DNA from: Variovorax sp. TBS-050B
GTDB taxonomy: Bacteria; Pseudomonadota; Gammaproteobacteria; Burkholderiales; Burkholderiaceae_C
Reading direction: 5' to 3'
Length of the DNA: 64,000 nt
Assembly: GCF_029893635.1 (NCBI RefSeq)
Contig: NZ_JARXYR010000002.1
Span: 2,269,001 to 2,333,000 of the forward strand
Shown: positions 55,100-64,000 of the stretch, piece after piece
Numbering within the stretch: position 1 is the first letter of the stretch
How the letters are laid out: each line of letters starts with the position of its first letter
The notes under the pieces: model-generated
What the model saw: the letters and a program-made list of their open reading frames with translations, nothing else
Told to the model about the DNA's origin: nothing
The model's database searches: none
Program-made: the position numbers and the translations under genes

Positions 55100-58000
55100 A
55101 CATCTCGGAGCTCTGCATCCGTCGTCCCGCGATGACGGTGCTGCTGTCGGCCGCGGTGGTGGTGGCCGGCATCTTCGCCTACTTCAGCATTCCCGTCGCC
55201 GCGCTGCCGAGCTACAACACGCCGGTCATCAACGTGAACGCGCAATTGCCCGGCGCGAGTCCCGACACCATGGCCTCGTCGGTGGCGCTGCCGCTCGAGA
55301 AGCAGTTCTCCACCATCCCGGGCCTGCAGACGATCAGTTCGGTCAACACACAGGGCGTGAGCTCGATCACGCTGGAGTTCGTCAGCAGCCGCAACATCGA
55401 CGATGCGGCGGTCGACGTGCAGGCCGCGCTCTTGCGCGCGCAGCGCCAGCTGCCGCAGGAGCTCACGCAGCTGCCCTCGTACCGCAAGGTCAACCCGGCC
55501 GATGCGCCGGTGCTGTTCATCGCGCTGATCTCGCCGTCGATGAACCCGTCGGAACTCAACGACTACGCCGAGAACCTGATCTCGCCCACGCTCTCGACCA
55601 TCGACGGCGTGGCGCAGGTGGCGGTGTACGGGCGCAAGGCCTTCGCGGTGCGCATCAAGGCCAACGCCGACCTGCTCAACGCGCGCAACATCACGCTCGA
55701 CGAACTCGCGCGCGCGGTGAACTCGGCCAACGCCAACACGCCCGTCGGCGTGCTCGACGGCCCGCGCCAGACGCTCACCATCCAGGCCAACCGCCAGCTC
55801 ACCAAGGCCGAGGACTTCGCCAAGCTGATCGTCGGCCAGCGCAACGGCGCGCCGGTGCGGCTCGACGAGGTGGCGACCATCGAGAACAGCTTCGAATCGG
55901 TCAAGACCGCGAGCAGCTTCAACGGCCAGAGCTCGATCACGCTGGCGGTGCAGCGCCAGCCCGACGCCAACACCGTGCAGGTCGTGGATGCGGTGCGCGC
56001 GCTGATCCCGCGCTTCAAGGCCGAGCTGCCGCAGTCGGTCGAGATCCACATGGTGAACGACCGCTCGGTCTCGATCCGCGAGGCGGTGCACGACGTGCAG
56101 CTCACGCTGCTGGGCACCATCGCGCTCGTGGTGCTGGTGATCTTCCTGTTCCTGCACCGGCTGGTCGCCACGCTGATCCCGGCCGCCACCATCCCGATCT
56201 CGCTGATCGGCGCGGTGGCGCTGCTCTATGCCTTCGGCTACAGCCTCGACAACGTCTCGCTGCTCGGCATCACGCTGGCCGTGGGGCTGGTGGTGGACGA
56301 CGCGATCGTGGTGCTCGAGAACATCATGCGCTACGTCGAGAAGGGCATGGAGCCGATGGCCGCGGCGCTGCGCGGCGCGCGCGAGGTGGGCTTCACCATC
56401 GTCTCGATCTCGATCTCGCTGGTGGCGGTGTTCATCCCGATCTTCTTCATGCCGGGCGTGATCGGCCTGCTGTTCCACGAGTTCGCGGTGGTGGTGGCGC
56501 TGGCGGTGCTGGTGTCGGCGGTGGTCTCGCTCACGCTGGTGCCGATGCTCGCGAGCCGCCTGCTCAAGCAGGTGCCGCGCAAGGAAGGCGCGCTCGACCA
56601 CGAGGAGGAGCATCCCGAGCCCGGCACCGCGATCGGCCGCGCCTTCGAGCGCGGCTACCGCTGGGTGCACGGCAGCTACATGCGCACCCTCGACTGGACG
56701 CTGGCCCACCGCACGCTGATGCTGCTGATGGCGGGCGCCACCTTCGTCGTCACGGCCTGGCTGTTCGTGTCGATCCCCAAGGGCTTCTTCCCCGAGGAGG
56801 ACATCGGCCAGATCCAGATCACCACCGAGGCCGCCGAGGACATCTCCTTCACCGCGATGAAGGCGCTGCAGGACCGCGTGGCCGAATCGCTCAAGGCCGA
56901 CCCGAGCGTGGACTACGTGAGCTCCTTCGTCGGCGTCGGCGGCCCCACGGCCACGCAGAACGCCGGCCGGCTGTTCGCGGTGCTCAAGCCGCGCAGCGAA
57001 CGGCCCGCGATGTCGAAGGTGCTCGAGTCGCTGCGCCAGCGCTTCCGCGAGATTCCGGGCATCGCGGTCTACATGCAGCCGGTGCAGAACCTGCGCCTGG
57101 GCGGGCGCCAGAGCAAGGCGCGCTTCCAGTACACGCTGCAGAGCGTGAACGCGGGCGAGATGCTGCCCTGGGCCACGCGGCTGATGGAGCGCATGCGCGC
57201 CGATCCGATCTTCCGCGACGTGACCAGCGATTCGCAGAGCCGCGGCCTGCAGGCCACGCTCGAGATCGACCGCGACAAGGCGGGCGTGCTCGGCGTGGCG
57301 GTGGGCGACCTGCGCACCGCGCTCTACAACGCCTACGGCGACCGCCAGATCGGCAGCATCTACGGCAGCAGCAACACCTACCAGGTGATCCTGTCGGCGG
57401 CCGACAACGACCGCCAGTTCGAGGACGACGTGTCGCGCCTCTCGGTGCGCAGCACCAGCGGGCGGCTGGTGCCGCTGTCGGCCTTCTCGACCGTGAAGCG
57501 CACCGTGGGGCCGACCTCGGTCAACCACCAGGGGCAGCTGCAGGCGGTGACGGTGTCGTTCAACCTCGCGCCCGACGTGCCGCTCGGCAACGCGACCGCG
57601 AAGATCGACCAGTTTAAGAAGGAACTGAGCATGCCGCCGTCGATCATCACCACCTACGGCGGCGATGCGGCGGTGTTCCAGAGCTCGCAGTCGAGCCAGG
57701 CGGTGCTGCTGGTGCTCGCGGTGCTCGTGATCTACGTGCTGCTGGGCGTGCTCTACGAGAGCTACATCCATCCGATCACCATCCTCGCGGGCCTGCCCTC
57801 GGCGGCCGTGGGCGCGCTGGTGTCGCTCAAGATCTTCGGCTTCGACCTGACGCTGATCGCGACCATCGGCATCCTGCTGCTGATCGGCATCGTGAAGAAG
57901 AACGCGATCATGATGATCGACTTCGCGCTCGACGCGCAGCGCACCGAGGGCATGAAGCCGGTCGACGCGATCCGCGAAGCCTGCCGGCTGCGCTTCCGCC

Positions 58001-58248
58001 CGATCCTCATGACCACCCTGGCCGCGCTGATGGGCGCGCTGCCGCTCGCGCTGGGCCTCGGCGCCGGCGCCGAACTGCGCCAGCCGCTCGGCGTGGCGGT
58101 GGTCGGCGGCCTGATCTTCTCGCAGGTGATCACGCTCTACATCACGCCCGCGATCTACCTCGCGCTCGACCGCTACAGCGGCACGGGGCCGATGGTCGAT
58201 CTGCCGAAGGAGGCGCAGGCGGAGGTGGCGTCGCACTCGCACGCCTGA
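55096..58248 (+). CDS. RND multidrug efflux pump (HAE1 family, MdtB/MdtC-like)
   Basis: Inner-membrane proton-driven transporter of 1050 aa with 12 membrane helices and two large periplasmic loops. The helix-4 motif GLVVDDAIVVLENIMRY contains the proton-relay Asp pair, and GIVKKNAIMMIDFAL supplies the matching lysine region on helix 10. PKGFFPEEDIGQ and the C-terminal LGVAVVGGLIFSQVITLYITPAIYLALDRY are typical. A single pump gene is present, whereas enterobacterial MdtBC uses two. No outer-membrane factor gene follows, so a TolC-like protein must come from elsewhere. Confidence 0.95.
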   Translation: MNISELCIRRPAMTVLLSAAVVVAGIFAYFSIPVAALPSYNTPVINVNAQLPGASPDTMASSVALPLEKQFSTIPGLQTISSVNTQGVSSITLEFVSSRNIDDAAVDVQAALLRAQRQLPQELTQLPSYRKVNPADAPVLFIALISPSMNPSELNDYAENLISPTLSTIDGVAQVAVYGRKAFAVRIKANADLLNARNITLDELARAVNSANANTPVGVLDGPRQTLTIQANRQLTKAEDFAKLIVGQRNGAPVRLDEVATIENSFESVKTASSFNGQSSITLAVQRQPDANTVQVVDAVRALIPRFKAELPQSVEIHMVNDRSVSIREAVHDVQLTLLGTIALVVLVIFLFLHRLVATLIPAATIPISLIGAVALLYAFGYSLDNVSLLGITLAVGLVVDDAIVVLENIMRYVEKGMEPMAAALRGAREVGFTIVSISISLVAVFIPIFFMPGVIGLLFHEFAVVVALAVLVSAVVSLTLVPMLASRLLKQVPRKEGALDHEEEHPEPGTAIGRAFERGYRWVHGSYMRTLDWTLAHRTLMLLMAGATFVVTAWLFVSIPKGFFPEEDIGQIQITTEAAEDISFTAMKALQDRVAESLKADPSVDYVSSFVGVGGPTATQNAGRLFAVLKPRSERPAMSKVLESLRQRFREIPGIAVYMQPVQNLRLGGRQSKARFQYTLQSVNAGEMLPWATRLMERMRADPIFRDVTSDSQSRGLQATLEIDRDKAGVLGVAVGDLRTALYNAYGDRQIGSIYGSSNTYQVILSAADNDRQFEDDVSRLSVRSTSGRLVPLSAFSTVKRTVGPTSVNHQGQLQAVTVSFNLAPDVPLGNATAKIDQFKKELSMPPSIITTYGGDAAVFQSSQSSQAVLLVLAVLVIYVLLGVLYESYIHPITILAGLPSAAVGALVSLKIFGFDLTLIATIGILLLIGIVKKNAIMMIDFALDAQRTEGMKPVDAIREACRLRFRPILMTTLAALMGALPLALGLGAGAELRQPLGVAVVGGLIFSQVITLYITPAIYLALDRYSGTGPMVDLPKEAQAEVASHSHA

Positions 58249-58252
58249 ATGC

Positions 58253-58386
58253 GGGAGCGGGCAGCCGAACGCAGAAGAAATACAAAAGTCGCGCAGAAGT
58301 CGCAGAAGAATCCAATCAATTTTTTGGTTTTTCCTTCTGCGACTTCTGCGAAACCTTCGCGACTTCTGCGTTCTGAACCCGCTCCC
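58253..58386. repeat. Dispersed inverted repeat, copy B
   Basis: Outer arms GGGAGCGGG (58253-58261) and its complement (58378-58386) enclose GAACGCAGAAG (58267-58277) with complement at 58363-58373. A perfect 17-bp pair CGCAGAAGTCGCAGAAG lies at 58292-58308 and 58334-58350. The centre is AT-rich with T-runs. It shares AAACCTTCGCGACTTCTGCG and the inner arms with copy A. It fills the gap between the convergent RND and phosphatase genes and probably also ends transcription from both sides. Confidence 0.8.
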
Positions 58387-59028
58387 TCAGCTCGTCGTTT
58401 CGTCCAGCGCGTCGCCCACCAGGTGCGCCGTGTCGCTCCAGCCCACGAGGCTGAAGCCCTCGGGCGTCCAGAGCATGCGGTTGATGGCCGCGTTGCCGAG
58501 CTGCCAGGTGCGCGGCGCCTGCAGTTCCTGGCGCGTGGCGGCGCGGTAGAGCACGTCCATCACGCCGCCGTGCGCCACCAGCGCCACGAGCTGTCCCGGG
58601 TGGCGCGCCGCTAGTGCCGATGCCACGCGCGTCACGCGCTCGCGGAACACCAGCAGGCTCTCGCCGCCCTCGGGTTCGAATTCGGGATCGCGCTCGCGCC
58701 AGCGCCGCGCCTCTTCGGGCAGCGTGGCCTCGATCTCGGCGAAGCTCATGCCCTCGAAGCGGCCGAAGGCGCGCTCGCGCAGGCCGGGCTCGGGCTGCAC
58801 CACCAGGCCGTGCGGCTTCGCGATCTCGAGCGCGGTCTGCCAGGCGCGCGACAGGTCGCTCGCGTAGATCGCGCCGATGTCCTCGTCGGCGAGCGCCTGG
58901 CCCACGCGCCGGGCCTGCCACAGGCCCGTGGCGTTGAGGCCGATGTCGAGCTGCCCCTGGATGCGCGTGTCGACGTTCCAGGCGGTCTCGCCATGGCGCA
59001 CGGCGATCAGGCGGGTCATGTCTTCCAT
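58387..59028 (-). CDS. Histidine phosphatase family protein
   Basis: A 213-aa cytoplasmic phosphatase of the phosphoglycerate-mutase-like superfamily. The catalytic RHGETAWNVDTRIQGQLD motif is near residue 11, followed by YASDLSRAWQTA and ERAFGRFEGMSFAEIEA, with the second histidine in VALVAHGGVMDVL. The FEG motif and size suit alpha-ribazole or broad-range phosphatases (CobC/GpmB-like); the substrate is not known. An ATG nine bases downstream (MTRLIAVRHG) is an equally good start. Confidence 0.88.
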   Translation of the reverse strand: MEDMTRLIAVRHGETAWNVDTRIQGQLDIGLNATGLWQARRVGQALADEDIGAIYASDLSRAWQTALEIAKPHGLVVQPEPGLRERAFGRFEGMSFAEIEATLPEEARRWRERDPEFEPEGGESLLVFRERVTRVASALAARHPGQLVALVAHGGVMDVLYRAATRQELQAPRTWQLGNAAINRMLWTPEGFSLVGWSDTAHLVGDALDETTS

Positions 59029-59053
59029 CGGGCGGATTGTAGGAGGCGGTCGA

Positions 59054-59698
59054 TCAGTTCTTCTTCGCCGGCGCGAGCTCGATGTTCACGCGGCGCTCGC
59101 CCTGCGGCGGGTTCGGAAAGCCCTGCAGCGCGGCATCGAACATCACGGGCAGGACCGCCGCGCTGTTGCTGTACGGCCCGTCGTTGCGGGCGCGCGTTTC
59201 GTACACCACGCGGTTCGAGCCGGTCTCGCGCAGCACGATGCCGACCTCGCGCTCGTACCAGGGATTGGCGGGCGGCGCGAAGACCGGGCCACTCCACCAG
59301 CCGCCGCCGTAGCCGTAGGGGCTGTGGAGGCGGCGCGCGTAGCCGGGATAGCCGTAGCCGTAGCCGCCCCAGGGCCCGTCGAAATACCACGGGTCGGCCC
59401 AGGGCGAGAGGCCCAGGGTGACGCGGGCCGAGATCTGGGCGCTGTAGGCGGGGCGCGCCTCGTCGCGGCGCAGCCCCACCTTCTCGAGCGCCGCGGCCGC
59501 CATGGCTTCGAGCGAGGCCTGCCGCTCGGCATCGGCCTGCTGCGAAGGCAGGCGCTCGAAGCGGTAGGTGGCCCCCGCCGGCACGGCGCCGAGCGAGGAG
59601 AAGCTCTTCACGTCGCTGTCGACCACCCAGCGGGTGGCGCAGCCGCTCAGGGCCGTGGTCAGGACGAGAACGGAAGCAAGGAATGCAGCTTTCTTCAT
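59054..59698 (-). CDS. DUF4136-like lipoprotein
   Basis: A 214-aa lipoprotein with lipobox ALSGC (C20) after MKKAAFLASVLVLTT. The mature domain opens VVDSDVKSFSSLGAVPAGATYRFERLP, typical of DUF4136 proteins. A Gly/Tyr/Trp-rich stretch (GGYGYGYPGYARRLHSPYGYGGGWW region, about residues 108-140) breaks up the domain. The C terminus is REVGIVLRETGSNRVVYETRARNDG. Outer-membrane location is expected. Function unknown. Confidence 0.78.
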   Translation of the reverse strand: MKKAAFLASVLVLTTALSGCATRWVVDSDVKSFSSLGAVPAGATYRFERLPSQQADAERQASLEAMAAAALEKVGLRRDEARPAYSAQISARVTLGLSPWADPWYFDGPWGGYGYGYPGYARRLHSPYGYGGGWWSGPVFAPPANPWYEREVGIVLRETGSNRVVYETRARNDGPYSNSAAVLPVMFDAALQGFPNPPQGERRVNIELAPAKKN

Positions 59699-59747
59699 GA
59701 AAGGGTCTCCGGGCCTGCCGGCCCCAAATTCCCCTGGGTTGCCCGGT

Positions 59748-60737
59748 TCAGCCCTGTGCGATGCGCAGGGCAGCAGGTGCCTGGGAGAGCAAGTCGAACG
59801 CGGGCGGGTCGAAGGCCTTGTCGCCGTCTTCGTCGGCCACGCCCGTCGCCTTCAGACCCTTGAAGTCGTGCAGCGTTCCGTCGAGCAGGTGCGAAGGCAC
59901 CACGTTCTGCATGGCGTTGAACATGTTCTCGAGCCGGCCCGGGAACTTCCGGTCCCATTCGCGCAGCATCTCGCCGACCTGCTTGCGCTGCAGGTTCTCC
60001 TGGCTGCCGCAGAGCGTGCACGGGATGATCGGGAACTCGCGGTGCTGCGCCCAGCGCACCAGGTCCTTCTCGGCCACGTAGGCGAGCGGGCGGATCACGA
60101 TGTGCCGGCCGTCGTCGCTCACGAGCTTGGGCGGCATGCTCTTGAGCTTGCCCGCGAAGAACATGTTGAGGAAGAAGGTCTGCAGCATGTCGTCGCGGTG
60201 GTGGCCGAGCGCGACCTTGGTGGCGCCGAGCTCGTCGGCCACGCGGTAGAGGATGCCGCGGCGCAGCCGGCTGCACAGGCCGCAGGTGGTCTTGCCCTCG
60301 GGGATCACGCGCTTGACGATGCTGTAGGTGTCCTGGTTCTCGATGTGGAAGGCCACGCCGAGCTCGCTCAGGTACTTGGGCAGCACTTCCTCGGGGAAGC
60401 CGGGCTGCTTCTGGTCGAGGTTGACCGCGACGATGTCGAAGTGGATCGGCGCGCGCGCCTTGAGCTTGAGCAGGATGTCGAGCAGGCCGTAGCTGTCCTT
60501 GCCGCCCGAGACGCAGACCATGACCTTGTCGCCTTCCTCGATCATGTTGTAGTCGACGATGGCGCGGCCCACCTCGCGGCACAGGCGCTTCTCGAGCTTG
60601 TGCGTCTCGCGCTCGATCTTCAGGGAATTGGCGACGGCGGCGGGCGCATCGTCGATCCAGACGGCGTTCATGGGCTGGCTGATTTCGGGAGTCGGGGGAA
60701 GGCCCCGATTGTCCCCGATCCCCGTTGCACCCGCCAT
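59748..60737 (-). CDS. ttcA: tRNA 2-thiocytidine(32) synthetase TtcA
   Basis: Fe-S dependent PP-loop thiolase of 329 aa that thiolates C32 of tRNA. The PP-loop is [14 protein letters not shown]. The cluster ligands are in [12 protein letters not shown] and [29 protein letters not shown] is a further family motif. The ATG at 60737 is chosen for its AAAGG Shine-Dalgarno; an ATG at 60671 would remove 22 residues. It lies 11 bp downstream of a LysR gene on the same strand and may be cotranscribed with it. Confidence 0.95.
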   Translation of the reverse strand: MAGATGIGDNRGLPPTPEISQPMNAVWIDDAPAAVANSLKIERETHKLEKRLCREVGRAIVDYNMIEEGDKVMVCVSGGKDSYGLLDILLKLKARAPIHFDIVAVNLDQKQPGFPEEVLPKYLSELGVAFHIENQDTYSIVKRVIPEGKTTCGLCSRLRRGILYRVADELGATKVALGHHRDDMLQTFFLNMFFAGKLKSMPPKLVSDDGRHIVIRPLAYVAEKDLVRWAQHREFPIIPCTLCGSQENLQRKQVGEMLREWDRKFPGRLENMFNAMQNVVPSHLLDGTLHDFKGLKATGVADEDGDKAFDPPAFDLLSQAPAALRIAQG

Positions 60738-60748
60738 CCGGGTGCCTT

Positions 60749-61702
60749 TCAGTCGGACGGGAAGGCGCTGCGCATCGCCTCGACGAAGAGCCGCAGCTTG
60801 GCCGGATAGAAGCGCGCATAGGGGTAGGCCAGGTAGACCGGCGCGGACATCGCGCGCCACTGCGGCACCAGGTGCAGCAGCCGGCCGGCGGCGATCTCCT
60901 CGGTCGCCATCCAGGCCGAGACCACGCCCGCGCCCACGCCGAGCACGGCGGCGCTGCGCAGCGCGTAGAGGCTGTCGGTCAGGAGGCGCGGGCGGATCGG
61001 CACCCGCACCACCTCGCCGGTGCGTTCATGGGTCATGGCCACCTCGGTGCGGTAGAAGTTGCGCGCCGCGAGCCAGGGCAGCGCCTCGAGTTCGCGCGGG
61101 TGGGCGGGCACGGCCGGCGCCGATGCGCCCTCGAACAGCGCGGGCGCCGCGATCGCGATGCGCGGCACCTGCGACAGCTTGATCGCCACCAGCGCGGGGT
61201 CGGTCACCTCGCCGACGCGGATCGCGCAGTCCACGCCCTCGGCAATGAAATCGGGCGTGCTGTCCTGCGGCGCATCGTGCATCAGCCATTCGACCGTGAC
61301 CTGCGGATGCCGGTGCAGGTAGGCCGCGAGCGGGCCCACCAGCAATTGCTGGCCGAAGGCATGCGGCGCCACCACGCGCAGCCGGCCCTCGGGCTGGTCG
61401 CCGGCGCCGCGCAGCTCGGCCTCGAAGGCGCTCCACCCGAGGATCAGGTCCTTGGCGCGCTCGAAGCAGCGCTCGCCGTCCTCGGTGAGCTTCATCGCAT
61501 GGGTGGAGCGCTGCAGCAGCCGCACGCCGAGCGAGCGTTCGAGCGCCTGCAGCCGCCGGCTCACGGTGGGCTGGGTGGTGCCCATCTGGGCGGCCGCGGC
61601 CGAGAGGCTGCCGGCCTCGACGATGCGCACGAAGGTCTGCATCAGTTCAATCCGGTCGGCCGGGGCGGGCGTGGCACGTGGTGGCGGTGCGGGCTTGCTC
61701 AT
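60749..61702 (-). CDS. LysR-family transcriptional regulator
   Basis: A 317-aa regulator. The helix-turn-helix is [40 protein letters not shown], with an effector-binding domain from about residue 100. It is divergent from an MFS transporter gene with a 99-bp shared upstream region, the usual setup in which the LysR protein controls the transporter. The inducer is unknown. The N terminus has a Pro/Ala-rich extension of about 15 residues before the first helix. Confidence 0.92.
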   Translation of the reverse strand: MSKPAPPPRATPAPADRIELMQTFVRIVEAGSLSAAAAQMGTTQPTVSRRLQALERSLGVRLLQRSTHAMKLTEDGERCFERAKDLILGWSAFEAELRGAGDQPEGRLRVVAPHAFGQQLLVGPLAAYLHRHPQVTVEWLMHDAPQDSTPDFIAEGVDCAIRVGEVTDPALVAIKLSQVPRIAIAAPALFEGASAPAVPAHPRELEALPWLAARNFYRTEVAMTHERTGEVVRVPIRPRLLTDSLYALRSAAVLGVGAGVVSAWMATEEIAAGRLLHLVPQWRAMSAPVYLAYPYARFYPAKLRLFVEAMRSAFPSD

Positions 61703-61801
61703 GCGCGGAGCGTATATCAGTTCTTCATGCCGCGGGGCTACCTGTCGAGCCCTTCCGCCTGCACACTCCGGCCATCCGTTTCGAATCTAAGGGTTTCTAC
61801 C

Positions 61802-63028
61802 ATGTCATCCATTCAGTCCACGCATGATCGGTTGCCCGGCACGCTGATCCTGCTGCTCGCCGCCAGCGCAGGCTTCGCGGTGGCGGCGCTCTACTACAGC
61901 CAGCCGATGCTCGGCGTGCTCGGGCCCGACATCGGCGCCTCGGCGCGCAGCGTGGGCTTCGTGCCGACGCTGACGCAGCTCGGCTATGCGCTCGGCATCC
62001 TGCTGCTCGCGCCGCTCGGCGACCGCTACGACCGCCGCCGCATCATCCTCGCCAAGGCGACGGTGCTGGTGCTCGCGCTGCTCGGCGCCGCCTTCTCGCC
62101 CTCGGTCGGCCCGCTGCTGGCCGCCAGCCTGGTCATCGGCCTGGCCGCGACGATGGCGCAGGACGTGGTGCCGGCCGCCGCCACCCTGGCGCCCGAGGCG
62201 CACCGCGGCCGCATCGTCGGCACGGTGATGACGGGGCTGCTGCTCGGCATCCTGCTGTCGCGCGTGCTCAGCGGCTTCGTGGCCGAGCACTTCGGCTGGC
62301 GCACGATGTTCGTGGTGGCCGCCGCCAGCATCGCGCTGATCGGCGCCGCCGCGGCGCGCGGCCTGCCGCATCTGCGTCCGACCACGCAGCTGGGCTACGG
62401 CGCGCTGCTCGGCTCCCTCGCGAGGCTCTGGCAGCGCCACGGCGCGCTGCGCCGCGCGACCTTCGCGCAGGCCTCGCTCTCGGTGGGCTTCAGCGCCTTC
62501 TGGTCGACGCTGGCGGTGATGCTGCATGGCGCGCCCTTCCACCTGGGCAGTGCGGCGGCCGGCGCCTTCGGCCTGGCCGGTGCCGCCGGCGCGCTGGCCG
62601 CGCCGCTGGCCGGCCGCCTGGCCGACCGCCGCGGCCCGGAGCTGGTGATCCGGCTCGGTGCCGCGCTCGCGGCGCTGTCGTTCGCGGCCATGCTGTTCGC
62701 GCCGCTGATGGCGCCGGGCGCACGCCTCGGGCTGATCGTTGCCAGCGCCGTCGGCTTCGACTTCGGCCTGCAGGCGGCGCTGATCGCGCACCAGACCGTG
62801 GTCTACGGCATCGACCCGGCGGCGCGCGGCCGGCTCAATGCGGTGTTCTTCACGGGGGTGTTCATCGGCATGGCCACCGGATCGGCGCTCGGCGCGCTGG
62901 TGCTCGCGCAGTGGGGCTGGTCGGGCGTGGCGCTGCTGGGCGTGCTGTCGGGGCTCGGTGCGCTCGCGGTGCGCCTGTGGCCCGTGGCCGCGCGGCCGGC
63001 CGGGGCCTGCGGCTCGGCGGCCTGCTGA
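61802..63028 (+). CDS. MFS transporter
   Basis: A 408-aa major facilitator with 12 predicted helices. The motif A-like loop between helices 2 and 3 reads LGDRYDRRRIIL. LIVASAVGFDFGLQAALIAHQT and RLNAVFFTGVFIGMATGSALG resemble the YnfM/drug:H+ antiporter group. The C terminus ends in a Cys-containing tail (ACGSAAC). Substrate unknown; control by the divergent LysR gene is likely. Confidence 0.92.
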   Translation: MSSIQSTHDRLPGTLILLLAASAGFAVAALYYSQPMLGVLGPDIGASARSVGFVPTLTQLGYALGILLLAPLGDRYDRRRIILAKATVLVLALLGAAFSPSVGPLLAASLVIGLAATMAQDVVPAAATLAPEAHRGRIVGTVMTGLLLGILLSRVLSGFVAEHFGWRTMFVVAAASIALIGAAAARGLPHLRPTTQLGYGALLGSLARLWQRHGALRRATFAQASLSVGFSAFWSTLAVMLHGAPFHLGSAAAGAFGLAGAAGALAAPLAGRLADRRGPELVIRLGAALAALSFAAMLFAPLMAPGARLGLIVASAVGFDFGLQAALIAHQTVVYGIDPAARGRLNAVFFTGVFIGMATGSALGALVLAQWGWSGVALLGVLSGLGALAVRLWPVAARPAGACGSAAC

Positions 63029-63046
63029 GGACTCAGGCGGCGGGGT

Positions 63047-63442
63047 TCACCACTCGCCGGCTTCCATGCGGATCGCCACTTCGCAGTCGTCGAAGATCTC
63101 GAGCTTGGCGATCTTCACGCGCACCCCGTGCACGCCGGGCAGCTGCAGCAGGCGCTGCACCAGCTTGCCGATCAGGCTCTCGAGCAGGTTCACATGCTCG
63201 GCGGTGCACTCGTCGATGATGATCCGGCGCACCTTGCGGTAGTCGAGCACGTGGAAGATGTCGTCGTCCTGCGGCAGCAGCGGCTGGGCGCCGAGGTTGA
63301 GCTCGGCGTCGACCTGGATCGGCTGCGGCGCGGTCTTCTCCTGGTCGAGGATGCCGAGGTTGGCGTCGAAGCGCAGGCCCTGGAGCGTGAGCGTCTGGCG
63401 GCCCTGCTGCGCGGGCGGCGTCGATGGCGAGGGGGTGGACAT
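63047..63442 (-). CDS. folB: Dihydroneopterin aldolase
   Basis: A 131-aa folate pathway enzyme converting 7,8-dihydroneopterin to 6-hydroxymethyl-dihydropterin. LTLQGLRFDANLGILDQEKTAPQPIQVDAELN has the glutamate-bearing strand, and HVLDYRKVRRIIIDECTAEHVNLLESLIGKLVQRLL contains the active-site tyrosine and lysine region; VKIAKLEIFDDCEVAIRME forms the last strand. An N-terminal extension of about 15 residues is Ser/Pro-rich. It starts 8 bp after the SDR gene, a likely pteridine operon. Confidence 0.93.
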   Translation of the reverse strand: MSTPSPSTPPAQQGRQTLTLQGLRFDANLGILDQEKTAPQPIQVDAELNLGAQPLLPQDDDIFHVLDYRKVRRIIIDECTAEHVNLLESLIGKLVQRLLQLPGVHGVRVKIAKLEIFDDCEVAIRMEAGEW

Positions 63443-63450
63443 GGTGGGCC

Positions 63451-64000
63451 TCACATGAGCGAGAAATCGCGCTCGAATTTCATCAGGTGTTGGCCGCCGT
63501 CCACCAGCAGCGTGGTGCCGGTGATCGAGCGGTTCTCGAGCGCGAACTTCACCGCCGCCACCACGTCCTCGGGCGTGGACGAGCGGCCGAGCGGCGAAAG
63601 CTTGTGCAGCTGCGCGAACCTGGCGTCGTCGAGCATGTGGCTCGGCAGCGTGAGGCCCGGCGCCACGCCCACCACGCGCACGTGCGGCGCGAGCGCCTGC
63701 GCCAGCATCGGCGTGGCGGCTTCGAGCGCGGCCTTCGAGAGCGTGTAGCTGAGGAAGTCGGGGTTCGGGTTCCAGAGCTTCTGGTCGAGCATGTGCACCA
63801 CCGCGCCCTGCGCGCCGCGCGCCGCCACGTGCGCGCACAGCGCCTGCGCGAGCACGATGGCCGCGCCGGTGTTGCTGCGCGCATGGCGCTCCATCAGCGC
63901 ATAGCTGAAGCTGGCGGCCTCGTCGTGTTCGAACAGCGCGGCGCTGTGGACCACCGCGTCCACGCCGCGGAAGCGCGCCACCACGCGCGGCAGCAGCGCG
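63451..64000 (-). CDS. SDR-family oxidoreductase, 3' part
   Basis: The C-terminal part of a short-chain dehydrogenase; the frame runs off the window edge, so the N-terminal NAD(P) glycine motif is not seen. Features present are VDAVVHSAALFEHD (NAG-like motif), the catalytic YTLSKAALEA (Y-x-x-x-K), and the C-terminal TGTTLLVDGGQHL. Next to folB it may be a pteridine reductase-like enzyme (FolM-type dihydromonapterin reductase), but the link is by position only. Confidence 0.85.
   Translation of the reverse strand, partial: ALLPRVVARFRGVDAVVHSAALFEHDEAASFSYALMERHARSNTGAAIVLAQALCAHVAARGAQGAVVHMLDQKLWNPNPDFLSYTLSKAALEAATPMLAQALAPHVRVVGVAPGLTLPSHMLDDARFAQLHKLSPLGRSSTPEDVVAAVKFALENRSITGTTLLVDGGQHLMKFERDFSLM

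Noticed and set aside
56676..58133. Several minus-strand frames opposite the RND pump
   Set aside because: All are shadows of the transporter's hydrophobic codons with no start signals.

Overview
The window is high-GC DNA from a betaproteobacterium of the Burkholderiales, most likely a Comamonadaceae member close to Variovorax. Supporting signs are the dcw cluster order murC-ddl-ftsQ-ftsA-ftsZ-lpxC, a lysine/alanine repeat histone H1-like protein, a Bug-type solute receptor, the pilS-pilR-ampD and nrdA-nrdB arrangement, and short GC-rich dispersed hairpins of the kind common in that family. Nearly all of it is dense housekeeping sequence. I see no insertion sequence, prophage, CRISPR array, rRNA or tRNA.

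Layout. 1-6.4 kb: the 3' end of the division and cell-wall cluster through lpxC, then a 58-aa membrane protein. 6.4-14.5 kb, mostly minus strand: ruvC, a CdsA-like and a PlsC-like membrane lipid enzyme, mtgA, aroE, a TonB-like protein, an RNase II-type gene broken by a short repeat, and a YqiA-type esterase; a DUF2809-like gene runs the other way. 14.8-18.7 kb: a LuxR-type regulator with its kinase, then rodA. 18.6-23.9 kb: M20 amidohydrolase and Bug receptor, a divergent frameshifted LysR gene, tldD and a BamE-like lipoprotein. 24-25.3 kb: aroG behind a transcription attenuator. 25.3-33.8 kb: cupin, mpl, a nucleotidyltransferase-like gene, a TlpA thioredoxin, accBC, prmA, a zinc-ribbon membrane protein and a PfkB kinase. 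33.8-44.1 kb, minus strand: histone H1-like protein, nrdB, nrdA (NrdR-type promoter), ampD, pilR, pilS, a PP0621-like protein and a CcsA/YpjD-like protein. 44.2-48.2 kb: ffh, then opgH on the opposite strand with a long regulated leader. 48.2-53.2 kb: miaB-glrK-(QseG-like lipoprotein)-glrR. 53.2-64 kb: an RND efflux pair, a phosphatase, a DUF4136-like lipoprotein, ttcA, a LysR/MFS pair, folB and a partial SDR gene.

Two regulatory regions stand out. First, just beyond glrR on the same strand there is an exact TGTC-N10-GACA site (the motif described for enterobacterial GlrR), an IHF-like site and a near-perfect sigma-54 promoter. They point at opgH through a leader of about 210 nt that contains a 68-codon open frame. 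In enterobacteria GlrR drives small-RNA genes, so this suggests a rewired output of the same two-component system. Second, aroG is preceded by an aromatic-codon leader with mutually exclusive hairpins and a terminator. A single base appears to separate the leader's ATG from its aromatic codons.

Dispersed hairpins recur: two related copies of about 120-135 bp (after ffh and after the RND gene), one between accC and prmA, one between ftsZ and lpxC, and one inside the RNase gene, where it appears to have caused a frameshift. The LysR gene at 21 kb also has a one-base frame break. Each break is either a real mutation or an assembly error in a GC-rich run.
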